Shown here: positions 35,844 through 44,603 of the stretch, piece by piece
Layout of the letters: every line of letters begins with the position of its first letter
Position numbering within the stretch: the stretch's first letter is position 1
Assembly (NCBI GenBank): GCA_041752315.1
Contig: JBGSHJ010000042.1
Coordinates: 1-64,000 of the forward strand
From: SYFY01 sp041752315
GTDB taxonomy: Bacteria > Pseudomonadota > Gammaproteobacteria > Pseudomonadales > Azotimanducaceae
Reading direction: 5' to 3'
DNA length: 64,000 bases
Position numbers and translations under genes: made by a program
Notes under the pieces: generated by a model
The model's input: only the letters and a program-made list of their open reading frames with translations
Told to the model about the DNA's origin: nothing
Databases searched by the model: none

Positions 35844-38027
35844 TCAACCTGATCGTACAGCGCGTAGCGCCTCCTGCGCGGGGGCCTGCGTGACCGCCAA
35901 TGGCAACTGCACCATGATGGCGACACCGGATCCATCGACCAGATTCATCGCCCGCACAAACCCGCGATGGTGCTCGACAATGACTCTGACCACATACAGA
36001 CCCAGGCCAAAGTGCAGTCTGTTGTCCTGGCTGCGATGGCTGACCATGGAATCAAACAAGGTTCGCTCCGCCTTGGCCGGCAGGGTTGGTCCCCGGTTGG
36101 CGACCGTGATCTGCAGATAGTCACGAAACGTGTCGAGCTGCACCTTGATCGGACTGTTTGAGCGATGAAAGTCGATTGCGTTGTCGATGATCTTGTCCAG
36201 CATCTGCTCGATACGATAGTCGGCAACTTCCGCCAGCACGGGACGCTCAGGCCCTTTGTAGACAAAGCTGCAGCCCTTGTGCGAGACGCTGCAGTTGTTC
36301 ACATAGTTCTGAACCAGTTCGCCAACATCGATGACTTCCATCTCTTCAGCCTGCAGCGCATCGTCCAGATTGGCTGCATCGGCAAGGTTTTGCACGATGG
36401 AGCCAATCCGGAGCACACCGCGTCTGGCGCTGTCGAGATACTTGCTTTCCTGCACACCCGGCAGTTCCGATGCCAGATTGTCGAGTGAGGTGCTCAGTGT
36501 GTTGAGCGGGTTGTTGATTTCATGGCGCAGCGTTCGTGGCATGTTCTCGAGAAAGGTATTGTGCTGGTGCAACTTCGACAGCATGCCGGACACGCTGCGC
36601 GCCAGATCGCCGATCTCGTCACCTGATTCCATTTCCGCCCGCAGCGAAGGCGTGCGCAACCGTCCATAAACATCGATCGCCTTGCTTGCTTCACGCCGCA
36701 GGTTCCGGATGCGCCAGGCGAGGCGGGCAGCGTATGCGATCAGCGACAGCACCACGCTGAGCAGACTGACCACGGATACAAGTACCACCTGCTCCAGGCT
36801 CGAGCGCTGGAAGGTGTTGATCGCATCGATGTTTTCTTCAACCACCACCGAACCGACCACCTTGCCATCCGCTGACGAAATCGGATGTGCGGCCATGATC
36901 ACCATCTGATCGGAACCGAATTTGCGTCTGCGTGCAATCGGTTCCCCCCGCAGTGCGGCGGCGATGACTTCGTTGGAAGTCTTGCGGGACTCAAAACTGC
37001 TCATGGCGTCGGGATCGTACGTTTCGCCCGTGGTGATTCGATGCAACAGCGGGCGAACCTGCTCGAACAGCGAACGTGTCCAGCCGAACATGCCGTCTTC
37101 TTCGGGGGACGAGGTGTGCTGGGGAATGGAGCCGGTTTCGGCGCGAACACGGCCACGCTCGTCCAGAACGACGATCCGGGCGCCGGCGTAACCGAGGCCA
37201 TCGACAATTCTTCGCACCTCCGGCGACTGCAGCACCACCAGATCAAAACCTGCCTTGTCAGCCGATGGCAAGGTATGCGTGATGTGTCTGATGATTCGTG
37301 TATCGGCGTCATCGACATCGACAAAGGCGATGTCGAAGTGGCGTTTTGAGCCCAGCAGCGACAAAGGCAGTCTGAACTCGAAATCGAGCCCGCTTGCCGA
37401 TTGGGTCATGGCTGCCTGCACCTGCAGTTCCGGTGGGCCGTCCGCCGCAAACCGCCACTGGCTGTCCATCACATAGGTTGTCAGCGGTTTTTCCGGCGAG
37501 CCAACCAACGCGAGCCGCTCATCCTCTCCATCCGTCCTGATGTAGCTGATGCGAAGGTGATCGGATTGATCAAGTCGAAGGCGTTTTTCGTTCCGGTAGA
37601 CAGGATCGGCATCCAGCACACGAACAAATCCGTAGAGCTCGCCATTGCGCTCACCGAGGATCATCTTCAGGTCGGCGTCCTGATCACCGGTTGGCGACCC
37701 GAAGCCCAGCATGGATACGTCCAGGACCATCCCCCAGTCATCCCCGACACCATCCAGGCGTACCGGTTCTGCAAGCGGTTGCACAAACAGCGGTTCGTAG
37801 TCGGAGGTATTCACCGGCAGGTCGTTGAACAGGCTGTCACGGCCGTTGAAGAGCGTGGCGATTCCCTTGGCCTTGAGCAATTGTGTGTTGCGCTGGCCTT
37901 CGAGGAGCAGTCTTTCCATTTCAACGACCTGGCGGTAGCTGAAAAACGGCACCACCATCAGAAAGGATCCCAGCAGCGCAAGCTTGGTGCCAATGCGCGG
38001 TCCGCGGATCCTGCTGAACAGTTTCAT
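35844..38027 (-). CDS. Sensor histidine kinase resembling PdsS (sortase-system kinase)
   Basis: A 727-residue membrane kinase: helix 1 near residues 15-30, a large periplasmic sensor whose middle (EPVRLDGVGDDWG, DHLRISYIRTDGE) resembles a CBM9-like carbohydrate-binding fold, helix 2 near 420-440, HAMP, then HisKA with LRHEINNPLNTL (phospho-His) and a HATPase with NAIDFHRSN and FGLGLYVVRV. Length, sensor and paired regulator match the proteobacterial dedicated sortase system kinase family (TIGR03785) as I remember it. It may sense an envelope glycan. No sortase gene is present here. Confidence 0.75.
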   Translation of the reverse strand: MKLFSRIRGPRIGTKLALLGSFLMVVPFFSYRQVVEMERLLLEGQRNTQLLKAKGIATLFNGRDSLFNDLPVNTSDYEPLFVQPLAEPVRLDGVGDDWGMVLDVSMLGFGSPTGDQDADLKMILGERNGELYGFVRVLDADPVYRNEKRLRLDQSDHLRISYIRTDGEDERLALVGSPEKPLTTYVMDSQWRFAADGPPELQVQAAMTQSASGLDFEFRLPLSLLGSKRHFDIAFVDVDDADTRIIRHITHTLPSADKAGFDLVVLQSPEVRRIVDGLGYAGARIVVLDERGRVRAETGSIPQHTSSPEEDGMFGWTRSLFEQVRPLLHRITTGETYDPDAMSSFESRKTSNEVIAAALRGEPIARRRKFGSDQMVIMAAHPISSADGKVVGSVVVEENIDAINTFQRSSLEQVVLVSVVSLLSVVLSLIAYAARLAWRIRNLRREASKAIDVYGRLRTPSLRAEMESGDEIGDLARSVSGMLSKLHQHNTFLENMPRTLRHEINNPLNTLSTSLDNLASELPGVQESKYLDSARRGVLRIGSIVQNLADAANLDDALQAEEMEVIDVGELVQNYVNNCSVSHKGCSFVYKGPERPVLAEVADYRIEQMLDKIIDNAIDFHRSNSPIKVQLDTFRDYLQITVANRGPTLPAKAERTLFDSMVSHRSQDNRLHFGLGLYVVRVIVEHHRGFVRAMNLVDGSGVAIMVQLPLAVTQAPAQEALRAVRSG

Positions 38028-38039
38028 GGAGGGGGCCGG

Positions 38040-38738
38040 CTACTCGACCCAGCGATAGCCGAAGCCATACTCGCTCTTGATATGGGCAAAGGCGGGATCG
38101 AGCCGTTCTATCTTCTTCCGGATGTTGCGCATGTGGGTGTTGATCGTGTTGTTGGTGACCAGACTTTGCATGGTGGCGTTCATCAGTGTTTCATAGCTGA
38201 CCGCACTGCCGGGATTGCGGACGAGCTTGGCGAGCATCCGGAATTCGGTGCCGGACAGGTCTACCCGCAGTCCCTTCCATGATGCGAGCAAGGCATCCTG
38301 GTCAAGCGTCAGATCACCGATTCGACGGGCAGTTGCCCCATGCTCCTCGCGTTGTTCCTGGCGAGCCTGGTTGATGCGCAGCAGTGAGGATATCCGTTCT
38401 GCCAGATAGTCCAGGGAAATCGGTTTTGGCAGATAGTCCCACGCACCCAGACGCAGACCGGAAATCTTGTCGATCTCGTTGATTCGTTCCGTCAGAAAGA
38501 TCACCGGCAGTTGTGGCGCGCGACTCAGCAGGTCCCGGCAGAGCTGGAACCCGGCATCCACCTCCTCACCGAGGATGATGTCCAGGATGACAAGGTCTGG
38601 AAGTTCACGGTCGAAGCCGGCAAGCGCCTCTTCACGGCTCTGAAACGCCTGTACACGATAACCCTTGGAGGTGATCGCATCGGAGTAGTTGGCACGCTGG
38701 TCCGGGTCGTCTTCGACAATCGCTATGGTCTTGGCCAT
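38040..38738 (-). CDS. OmpR-type response regulator resembling PdsR
   Basis: A 232-residue regulator: receiver with acidic pair EDDPDQ, phospho-Asp in LVILDIILGEEVDAGF and Lys in YLPKPIS, followed by an OmpR/PhoB winged helix (VDLSGTEFRMLAKLVRNPG ... SEYGFGYRWVE). The ILGEEVDAGFQLC segment is like that of PdsR (TIGR03787). It lies upstream of the kinase gene with a 12-base gap, forming a two-gene operon. Targets are unknown. Confidence 0.85.
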   Translation of the reverse strand: MAKTIAIVEDDPDQRANYSDAITSKGYRVQAFQSREEALAGFDRELPDLVILDIILGEEVDAGFQLCRDLLSRAPQLPVIFLTERINEIDKISGLRLGAWDYLPKPISLDYLAERISSLLRINQARQEQREEHGATARRIGDLTLDQDALLASWKGLRVDLSGTEFRMLAKLVRNPGSAVSYETLMNATMQSLVTNNTINTHMRNIRKKIERLDPAFAHIKSEYGFGYRWVE

Positions 38739-38852
38739 GGTGGAGGTCCGATGGGCCTTGGTTTGCAGGGCCTTGGATTACAAAAGCCTGATTCTAGCCC
38801 GGATTGTTCGTGATGGGTCGTCGCGGAGGTGAGAGGAAGGGAAACACAGCAC

Positions 38853-38941
38853 GGCAGGCGTCTGCAGGTCAGGGGTTGCCCGGTTTTGCGTTTGCGGTTC
38901 CGGACGTTATTGTGCGCTGACACTCTCGCTGGAAGCCTGCC
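38853..38941 (+). promoter_or_regulatory. Possible structured mRNA leader of pnuC
   Basis: GGCAGGC at 38853-38859 is the exact complement of GCCTGCC at 38935-38941, which ends immediately before the TTG start codon. Pairing would hide the start and ribosome site. pnuC leaders of other bacteria carry NAD+-II or TPP riboswitches, but I cannot identify a known core here. Confidence 0.35.
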
Positions 38942-39550
38942 TTGTTTGCCGATCTCCTGACGCCCGAACGCTGGCTCGAAATTTTCGGGTTGGTTTCCGG
39001 CCTCGTCTGTGTATGGTTGATGGTCAAACAGAACGTGCTGACGTTCCCGATTGGTCTGGCGTACGCCGTGGCTTCTGTGCTGGTGATGGCTCGCAATCAA
39101 CTTTATGCGGACGTGGTGCTCAATGCGTACTACGTCATCATCAACGCCTATGGCTGGTGGTACTGGTCGATCAGCAAAGAGCAGCAGGGCGCTGAACTGG
39201 CTGTGAGCCGCACCCCCGCAAAAACCGCGGGATGGTTGCTGGTGATTGGTGTCGTGACTGCCATTGGGATGATCGGACTGCTGGCCAACTACACCAGCGC
39301 ACAACAGGTGATCCTGAACTCGATCACCACGACAGCAAGTTTTGTTGCCATGTGGATGAGTGCCCGCAAACTCGTTGAAAACTGGTTGATCTGGCTGGTG
39401 GTGAATGTACTGAGCATCGGCCTGTACTTCACGCAGGGAATCTATCCGTACGCAGTGCTCTATGCGGTTTACCTGGTCATGGCAATTCAGGGCTACCGCC
39501 AGTGGACAGTCAGCATGAACGAGAGCCATTCCCCGAAGCCGCCGGTGTGA
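38942..39550 (+). CDS. pnuC: PnuC-type nicotinamide riboside transporter
   Basis: A 202-residue membrane protein with about seven helices and PnuC motifs: WLEIFGLVSGLVCVWLMVKQ near the N terminus, NAYYVIINAYGWWYW (the substrate-binding W-x3-W region) and a final VYLVMAIQGYRQW. It lets nicotinamide riboside (or, in PnuT relatives, thiamine) enter down its gradient, trapped by phosphorylation. Start is TTG 38942. Its TGA overlaps the ATG of the kinase gene, which fits NR uptake plus phosphorylation. Confidence 0.9.
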   Translation: MFADLLTPERWLEIFGLVSGLVCVWLMVKQNVLTFPIGLAYAVASVLVMARNQLYADVVLNAYYVIINAYGWWYWSISKEQQGAELAVSRTPAKTAGWLLVIGVVTAIGMIGLLANYTSAQQVILNSITTTASFVAMWMSARKLVENWLIWLVVNVLSIGLYFTQGIYPYAVLYAVYLVMAIQGYRQWTVSMNESHSPKPPV

Positions 39551-40062
39551 TGGCCATTCGGCTGATTGCACTCACCGGTGCCGAAAGCACCGGCAAGACC
39601 ACGCTGGCACGGGCCCTTGCCGGAGTCCTGCCAGCACGGCTGGTTACCGAAGCTTCCCGGGACCTGCTGGCCCCTGGCACCGACTATGGTATTGAGGATG
39701 TGCTGGCGATCGCGCGTGAACAACATCGTCGCGAAATGGTTGCGTTGCAGGCAACGCGCGGTCGGGTGGTGGCCGATACGGATCTCCTGGTGATACGCAT
39801 CTGGCTGCAGGAAAGGTTCCAGGTCTGGCCGTCGGAGCTTGCAGCACTATGGGATCGACAATCGCCACGTGCCTGGATACTCACCGCCCCGGATATTCCC
39901 TGGGAACCAGATCCCCTGCGGGTCAATCCCCATGATCGGGAGCGATTGCACGGTTTGTATCGCCAGCATCTGGCTGGAGGGCAGACGCCCTGGATTGAAG
40001 TTGCAGGTTCCGTTGAATCACGACTGCAGCAGGCCCGGAACTTCGTGGCCGGGTTGGTTTGA
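39550..40062 (+). CDS. NadR-like nicotinamide riboside kinase (kinase domain only)
   Basis: A 170-residue P-loop kinase: Walker A LTGAESTGKTTLARAL, the acidic residue in VVADTDLLVIRIW, and a lid-like RLHGLYRQHL. It corresponds to the C-terminal NR kinase domain of NadR without the adenylyltransferase or DNA-binding domains. It should convert nicotinamide riboside to NMN, trapping what PnuC brings in. Start ATG 39550 overlaps the pnuC stop (TGATG). Confidence 0.85.
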   Translation: MAIRLIALTGAESTGKTTLARALAGVLPARLVTEASRDLLAPGTDYGIEDVLAIAREQHRREMVALQATRGRVVADTDLLVIRIWLQERFQVWPSELAALWDRQSPRAWILTAPDIPWEPDPLRVNPHDRERLHGLYRQHLAGGQTPWIEVAGSVESRLQQARNFVAGLV

Positions 40063-40079
40063 CCCCCAACACCGACAGA

Positions 40080-40943
40080 TCAGAGTCGGGACAGCATCGA
40101 CAGTGCGTCGTTGCGTTGCGCCTCTACCTCCAACCGGTCATTGCCGCTGCACAGTTCATGTTCCGCCCACGCATACTCACGCAGCCAGTACGCGCAGGTC
40201 GTGTGTTCCAGCCTGTCACTCACCAGGCGTTGTGCCTGACCGGTTTGTTCGACGTAGTCCCGGGCCATCTCTGCCAGGGTCGAGTGGTCGACCTGTACTC
40301 CCAGACCAAGTGCCACCAGATCAAACAAGGGATCGTTGTCGCCCACCCATTCCCAATCGAGTGTGCGCCAGCCATCAGCCGCACACAGAATGTTCAAGGG
40401 GTTGAGATCGTTGTGGGTGGTCTGCAGGGGCCAGTCGTTCCCTGGTTGATGTGCAGCCGCACGCTCTCGTGCACGTTTTACCACGCGACCTGCACGGCCT
40501 TGCAGCCTCGCTCCGGCCAGCCACTTGCCAACCCTGGACGTCAGGTCATATCGGCGTTTGGCTGCCGGTAGCCGTCGGTGCAGGGCAACAAGATAGGTCA
40601 CCAGTTCGGGTGGTGTGGCTGGCGTGTGGGCCAGCAGGGGCGCATCGATCCAGGCCGAGAGGAGTGCCCCGGTGGTGGCATCAAAAGCCATGGTAGGAGC
40701 ACCGATATCTGGCGGCAGGCTGGTGAGCCACCGGGACTCGAAAGCCAATTCGTCACGGTCCGGTGTGACCGAAGGTGTACGCAGTACAAACCGGAATTCA
40801 CCATACCGAACCCGATAATTGGCATGCGCGTAACCACCCGGCAGATGGGCTTCGACGATCACCGACTCCGGCGACCACTGCGGCATGAGGCTGCTGATGA
40901 TCTGAATCAGTGCCGGTGAATCCGGGGAAACAGGTTGGTTCAT
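40080..40943 (-). CDS. APH-family phosphotransferase (choline/thiamine-kinase-like)
   Basis: A 287-residue aminoglycoside-phosphotransferase-fold kinase: LPGGYAHANYRVR nucleotide loop, Brenner motif THNDLNPLNIL with catalytic Asp, and LDWEWVGDNDPLFDL for metal. Intact catalytic residues point to small-molecule phosphorylation; candidates are thiamine, choline or ethanolamine. It is convergent with the pnuC-kinase pair (17 bases apart) and divergent from the VWA gene. A thiamine role would be consistent with a PnuT-like transporter next door, but nothing settles this. Confidence 0.8.
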   Translation of the reverse strand: MNQPVSPDSPALIQIISSLMPQWSPESVIVEAHLPGGYAHANYRVRYGEFRFVLRTPSVTPDRDELAFESRWLTSLPPDIGAPTMAFDATTGALLSAWIDAPLLAHTPATPPELVTYLVALHRRLPAAKRRYDLTSRVGKWLAGARLQGRAGRVVKRARERAAAHQPGNDWPLQTTHNDLNPLNILCAADGWRTLDWEWVGDNDPLFDLVALGLGVQVDHSTLAEMARDYVEQTGQAQRLVSDRLEHTTCAYWLREYAWAEHELCSGNDRLEVEAQRNDALSMLSRL

Positions 40944-40959
40944 GGCTGCTCAGCATACA

Positions 40960-42315
40960 ATGACTGCCATGGATCTCACCTTGAACCGATTTGTTCACGC
41001 GTTGCGGGCGGCCGACGTCGAGGTTTCGCCAGCGGAGACCCTTGATGCGCTGGCAGTCGTGAGGCAGGTCGGATTGTCGGACCGTCACCTGTTGCAGGAT
41101 GCGCTGCGTCTGACGCTGGCCAAGTCGGTGACCGAAAAGCAGGCATTTGATCAGTGTTTTCCCCTTTTTTTTGATGGCTTGCCGGTCCACACAAGGGCGA
41201 GGCAGAGCGTACTGGGTCAGATTGACGCCGACGGTTTTCTTGCCCAGGTGCAAGAGCTTGCGCATCCGGCATTGTCCGAAGTTGTCGCGATGGTATTGCG
41301 TGACGATCGGACGGGCCTGTCCCGACAAATCGTGGGTGCCGTTGATCGTGATGGGCTGGATGCCATGCTGAACCTGCGGGACAAACCGCCGTTGATCAAC
41401 GCTGCGGCATCTGTACTGGGCTTGTCTGCGCTCGATGGACTGCGTCTGTCCGGCGGCAGTGTGGGGACCACGGCCGCCTATGTCCGCCAGTACCTCATGC
41501 AGCAGCTGAAGGAGTACGTTGATACCCAGTATCGCCTGCTGGTCGATGCCACGGGTCAACGATCGCTCCTTGCTGCAGCGCTGGCTGCCAATCTCCAGCA
41601 GCTTCCCCCTGGTTATCACGCGGCGGTTGAACGTGTGGTGGACAAACTTGCCGATCGGCTGGCGCGCCGTTATCGTCGCAAGCGCCGTCGTGACCACCGA
41701 GGCCAACTGGACATTCGCCGCATGCTTCGTCGTAATGTGGCGTACGACGGCGCACCGGTGAACGTCTACTGGCGGCGTCAAAAACGCGAAAAGGCGAGCA
41801 TCTTCCTGGTTTGCGACATCAGTAACTCCGTTGCCCAGATCGCCCGCTTCCTGCTGATGTTGCTCTACAAACTCGGTGCGGTGTTGCCGGGGGTGCGGAG
41901 CTTTGCATTCTCCAGCCAGCTTGGAGAGATAACGGACCTGATGGAAAACAAGGACCATCACACGGCGATCGAAACGGCGGTGGTGAAATTCGGTCGGGGT
42001 ACCACGGACTATGGCCGCGCCCTCCACGATCTTCATGCACTCGCGGCCAGGGACATCAACCGGAAGTCGGTGCTGGTATTCCTGGGTGATGCCCGTTCAA
42101 ACCATTTCCCTGCGCGGGCGGACCTGTTCCGAAGTATGGCCAGGCAGGCTGGCCAGGCATGGTGGCTTACGCCGGAAAGTGCCGATCGTTGGGATACCGG
42201 CGATTGTGTGTTGCACCAGTACGCGCCGCACTGCCGTGGCGTGCTGACCTGCAACAAGCTCGCGGACATCGAGGGTTTTGCAGAAAGACTGGTGAATCTG
42301 GCGACTGATCGCTGA
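40960..42315 (+). CDS. CoxE-like VWA-domain protein
   Basis: A 451-residue protein. The N-terminal 200 residues are helical; a basic RRYRRKRRRDHRG linker leads to IRRMLRRN and a C-terminal von Willebrand A domain with the metal site LVCDISNSVAQ (D-x-S-x-S), Thr in FGRGTTDYG and Asp in VLVFLGDARSN. CoxE proteins work with MoxR-type AAA ATPases to insert metal cofactors; no such ATPase is adjacent. Start uncertain (40942, 40960 or 40969), none with a good ribosome site. Confidence 0.85.
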   Translation: MTAMDLTLNRFVHALRAADVEVSPAETLDALAVVRQVGLSDRHLLQDALRLTLAKSVTEKQAFDQCFPLFFDGLPVHTRARQSVLGQIDADGFLAQVQELAHPALSEVVAMVLRDDRTGLSRQIVGAVDRDGLDAMLNLRDKPPLINAAASVLGLSALDGLRLSGGSVGTTAAYVRQYLMQQLKEYVDTQYRLLVDATGQRSLLAAALAANLQQLPPGYHAAVERVVDKLADRLARRYRRKRRRDHRGQLDIRRMLRRNVAYDGAPVNVYWRRQKREKASIFLVCDISNSVAQIARFLLMLLYKLGAVLPGVRSFAFSSQLGEITDLMENKDHHTAIETAVVKFGRGTTDYGRALHDLHALAARDINRKSVLVFLGDARSNHFPARADLFRSMARQAGQAWWLTPESADRWDTGDCVLHQYAPHCRGVLTCNKLADIEGFAERLVNLATDR

Positions 42316-42339
42316 TCTTTCCGGAAGCCAGGTGCGGGT

Positions 42340-43086
42340 TCAGTTGACGCCGGCTACATAGCCCATCGTGGTGCCGATACTCTCGTGTACCACGACATCG
42401 GCGATATCATCGAGCGGTGTTGCCTCACGATTGACGATGGCGAGCCTGGCCCCTCGTCGCTTGGCATATTCCGGAAAACCGGCGGCAGGAAACACCACCA
42501 GCGAGGAACCGAGCACAACCATCAGATCGCAGGCCTCGGTTTCTTCCTGGGCTCGTTGCATCGGCAGTTCGGGCATCGATTGTCCAAACGATATCGTTGC
42601 ACTCTTGATGATGCCGCCGCATCGGGTGCAGGCTTCCACGCGGCCAATGCGTCGATAGTCCGCTTCGATGGCTGCCAGTTCATAACGGGTTGAACAACGC
42701 AGACAATGTGCATACGTCGCGTTGCCATGCAGTTCAATGACCTGGTCCGGCTGAATTCCGGACATCTGGTGCAGGTTGTCCACATTCTGGGTAATCACGG
42801 CTGATGCCTTGCCTGAGTTGACCAGTTGGGCGACCGCCTGGTGGCCCCGATTGGGCCTTGCGTTTTCCATGACACGTTCGTTTTCGAAACGACGACGCCA
42901 TGACGTCTGACGCACCTCATCGGAGGCCATGAAATCCTGAAACTGAATCGGTTTCATTTTGGTCCACAGCCCTGTGCCGGGACTGCGAAAATCAGGGATT
43001 CCGGATTCCGTGCTGATTCCGGCACCGGTGAAGAAGACGATTCGTTGTGCTGTTTCAACCAGTGCACGCAATCGGTCGGCCGACAT
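42340..43086 (-). CDS. cobB: Sirtuin (NAD-dependent protein deacylase)
   Basis: A 248-residue Sir2 protein: NAD-binding FFTGAGISTESGIPDFRS, TQNVDNLHQMSG, catalytic His in IELHGN, zinc cysteines CLRC and CTRC, and VLGSSLVVFPA. It removes acetyl or longer acyl groups from lysine, using NAD+ and releasing nicotinamide. GGGAG lies 8 bases ahead of ATG 43086; a TTG at 43155 would add 23 residues. An NR-salvage pair lies 2.3 kb away, which may be coincidence. Confidence 0.92.
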   Translation of the reverse strand: MSADRLRALVETAQRIVFFTGAGISTESGIPDFRSPGTGLWTKMKPIQFQDFMASDEVRQTSWRRRFENERVMENARPNRGHQAVAQLVNSGKASAVITQNVDNLHQMSGIQPDQVIELHGNATYAHCLRCSTRYELAAIEADYRRIGRVEACTRCGGIIKSATISFGQSMPELPMQRAQEETEACDLMVVLGSSLVVFPAAGFPEYAKRRGARLAIVNREATPLDDIADVVVHESIGTTMGYVAGVN

Positions 43087-43269
43087 CCTCGTTGCTCCCT
43101 CAGGCAGCGCAATACCACGCGCGGCAATCTGATCTGCGATGTTCGACCATGTCAACCATCCCGTTTCGGCCGAGTCCGGCTTCGCCGGCGTACTCCGATG
43201 TCATTGCCTGCGAACCTTCTGGAATTGTCCAGGCTGGTATCATGATCAGCATCCAATGGAGGCGTGAAC

Positions 43270-43869
43270 ATGCACAAGCTGGAAATGTTCCTTGACTGCT
43301 CCAGTCCCTGGACCTGGCTCGGTTTTGAATCGCTGCAACAGATCCTGCCGAACGCGCCGTGCCACGTGGTCTACCGTCCATTCCTGGTGGGCGGTGTATT
43401 CAATGCCGTGAATCCGAGCGTTTACCAGAATCGCGAAAAACCGGTACCGGCCAAACAGAAGTACTACTCAAAAGACCTGCAGGAATGGGCGAGGTACGTC
43501 GGCATCAAGATTGGCAGCCCCACCGTTTTCCCGGTGAACTCGGTCAAGGTCATGCGTGGTGCCTTCCTGGCCATCGAGCAGGACTGCCTGGTTCCTTACG
43601 CCCGGGCGTTTTTTTCAGCCTACTGGCGCGAACTCAAGGACATTTCCCAGCCAGCCGTCATCGCGGCGGTCGTTGCCGATCTTGGCATGGACGTGGACAG
43701 CTTTTTTGCCGCCATCGACAGTGCTCCCTACAAGGACCGCTTGCGGGCCAACACCGAAGAACTCATCCGGCGCGGAGGTTTTGGTTCACCGACCTTTTTT
43801 ATCGATGAAGCAGACATGTACTTCGGCAACGATCGCATGCCGCTTATCGAGTCTCGCCTGAAGTCATGA
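43270..43869 (+). CDS. HCCA isomerase / DsbA-fold (kappa GST-like) protein
   Basis: A 199-residue thioredoxin-fold protein with LEMFLDCSSPWTWLGFE (the kappa-class Ser replacing the redox Cys), FLVGGVFNAVNP, NSVKVMRGAFLA and GGFGSPTFFIDEADMYFGNDR, matching 2-hydroxychromene-2-carboxylate isomerases. Members use glutathione for isomerisation in naphthalene-type degradation or act as peroxidases. GGAGG lies 7 bases ahead of ATG 43270. Its 3' end overlaps the convergent CPT-like gene by 6 bases. Confidence 0.85.
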   Translation: MHKLEMFLDCSSPWTWLGFESLQQILPNAPCHVVYRPFLVGGVFNAVNPSVYQNREKPVPAKQKYYSKDLQEWARYVGIKIGSPTVFPVNSVKVMRGAFLAIEQDCLVPYARAFFSAYWRELKDISQPAVIAAVVADLGMDVDSFFAAIDSAPYKDRLRANTEELIRRGGFGSPTFFIDEADMYFGNDRMPLIESRLKS

Positions 43870-44502
43870 CTCAGCGGTGGCGAAGGAGCGTGCCAGGCAG
43901 GGGAAGCTCTCGGGTGGCCGCTGCAACCGCGCGATGATGGCTTGTGCACAACTTCGCGGCGACGTTGCGGAGGTGTCGACCTCGAGGTCATAGGCAGCGC
44001 CGTGGGCATGCACCTGCCTGTAGTGAGAAATCGCGGTACCAGGAAATCGCCCCAGTCGTTTGCCTTCTCTTTCCTGCACGACCTCGCGGTTGCAGCGTAC
44101 ACCGATGAACCAGGTGTCGAGACCCGCCAGTACGTCGACGTAGTCGATGAGGTATTCCCGCTTGAACAGCAGGTCGTCGATGATGACGTTGTTGCCGGAC
44201 TGCGCAAAGGCCGCAATGGCTCGCCGCATGCCCCGGAGCATCTGCTCACCATAACTGCCAAAGCGGATATGGGTCAGTCGACCCTCATCGGTCTCCATCG
44301 GCACGATGTTGAGTCCGAGGCCACCCGGGCTTTCCGGTGGCGAATTGAACCCTCGGAAACGACCCGCCATGCCATCCCGAAACTGGTCGAGGGCAATATG
44401 CTGAAAGGGCTCCGGCAGCAACTGCTGAAGTTTGTGGGCGAGTGTGGTTTTCCCGGCGCTGGAAGAGCCGTTCAACAGAATGAGGCGTGGCGCACTTGTC
44501 AT
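43864..44502 (-). CDS. Chloramphenicol-phosphotransferase-like P-loop kinase
   Basis: A 212-residue P-loop protein: Walker A LLNGSSSAGKTTLA, IALDQFRDGM, NNVIIDDLLFKREYL and VRCNREVVQEREGKRLGRFP, the lid-Arg and family features of CPT-like proteins. In Streptomyces CPT phosphorylates chloramphenicol; most homologues have unknown substrates. ATG 44502 is the likely start. It is divergent from the PPTase operon with a 101-bp spacer. No resistance function is implied by sequence alone. Confidence 0.8.
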   Translation of the reverse strand: MTSAPRLILLNGSSSAGKTTLAHKLQQLLPEPFQHIALDQFRDGMAGRFRGFNSPPESPGGLGLNIVPMETDEGRLTHIRFGSYGEQMLRGMRRAIAAFAQSGNNVIIDDLLFKREYLIDYVDVLAGLDTWFIGVRCNREVVQEREGKRLGRFPGTAISHYRQVHAHGAAYDLEVDTSATSPRSCAQAIIARLQRPPESFPCLARSFATAES

Positions 44503-44603
44503 GAGGCTGGATGGTAACTGCCACACGGATCAACCACAATTACCGAATTGTCTTAAGTTGGTGCGGTAATTCATTGACGGTGCTCGTAGAAAGAGATGTC
44601 GGG

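Noticed and set aside
40798..42036. Long antisense frame over the VWA gene (412 codons)
   Set aside because: His/Gln-rich antisense composition; sense strand carries an intact MIDAS site.
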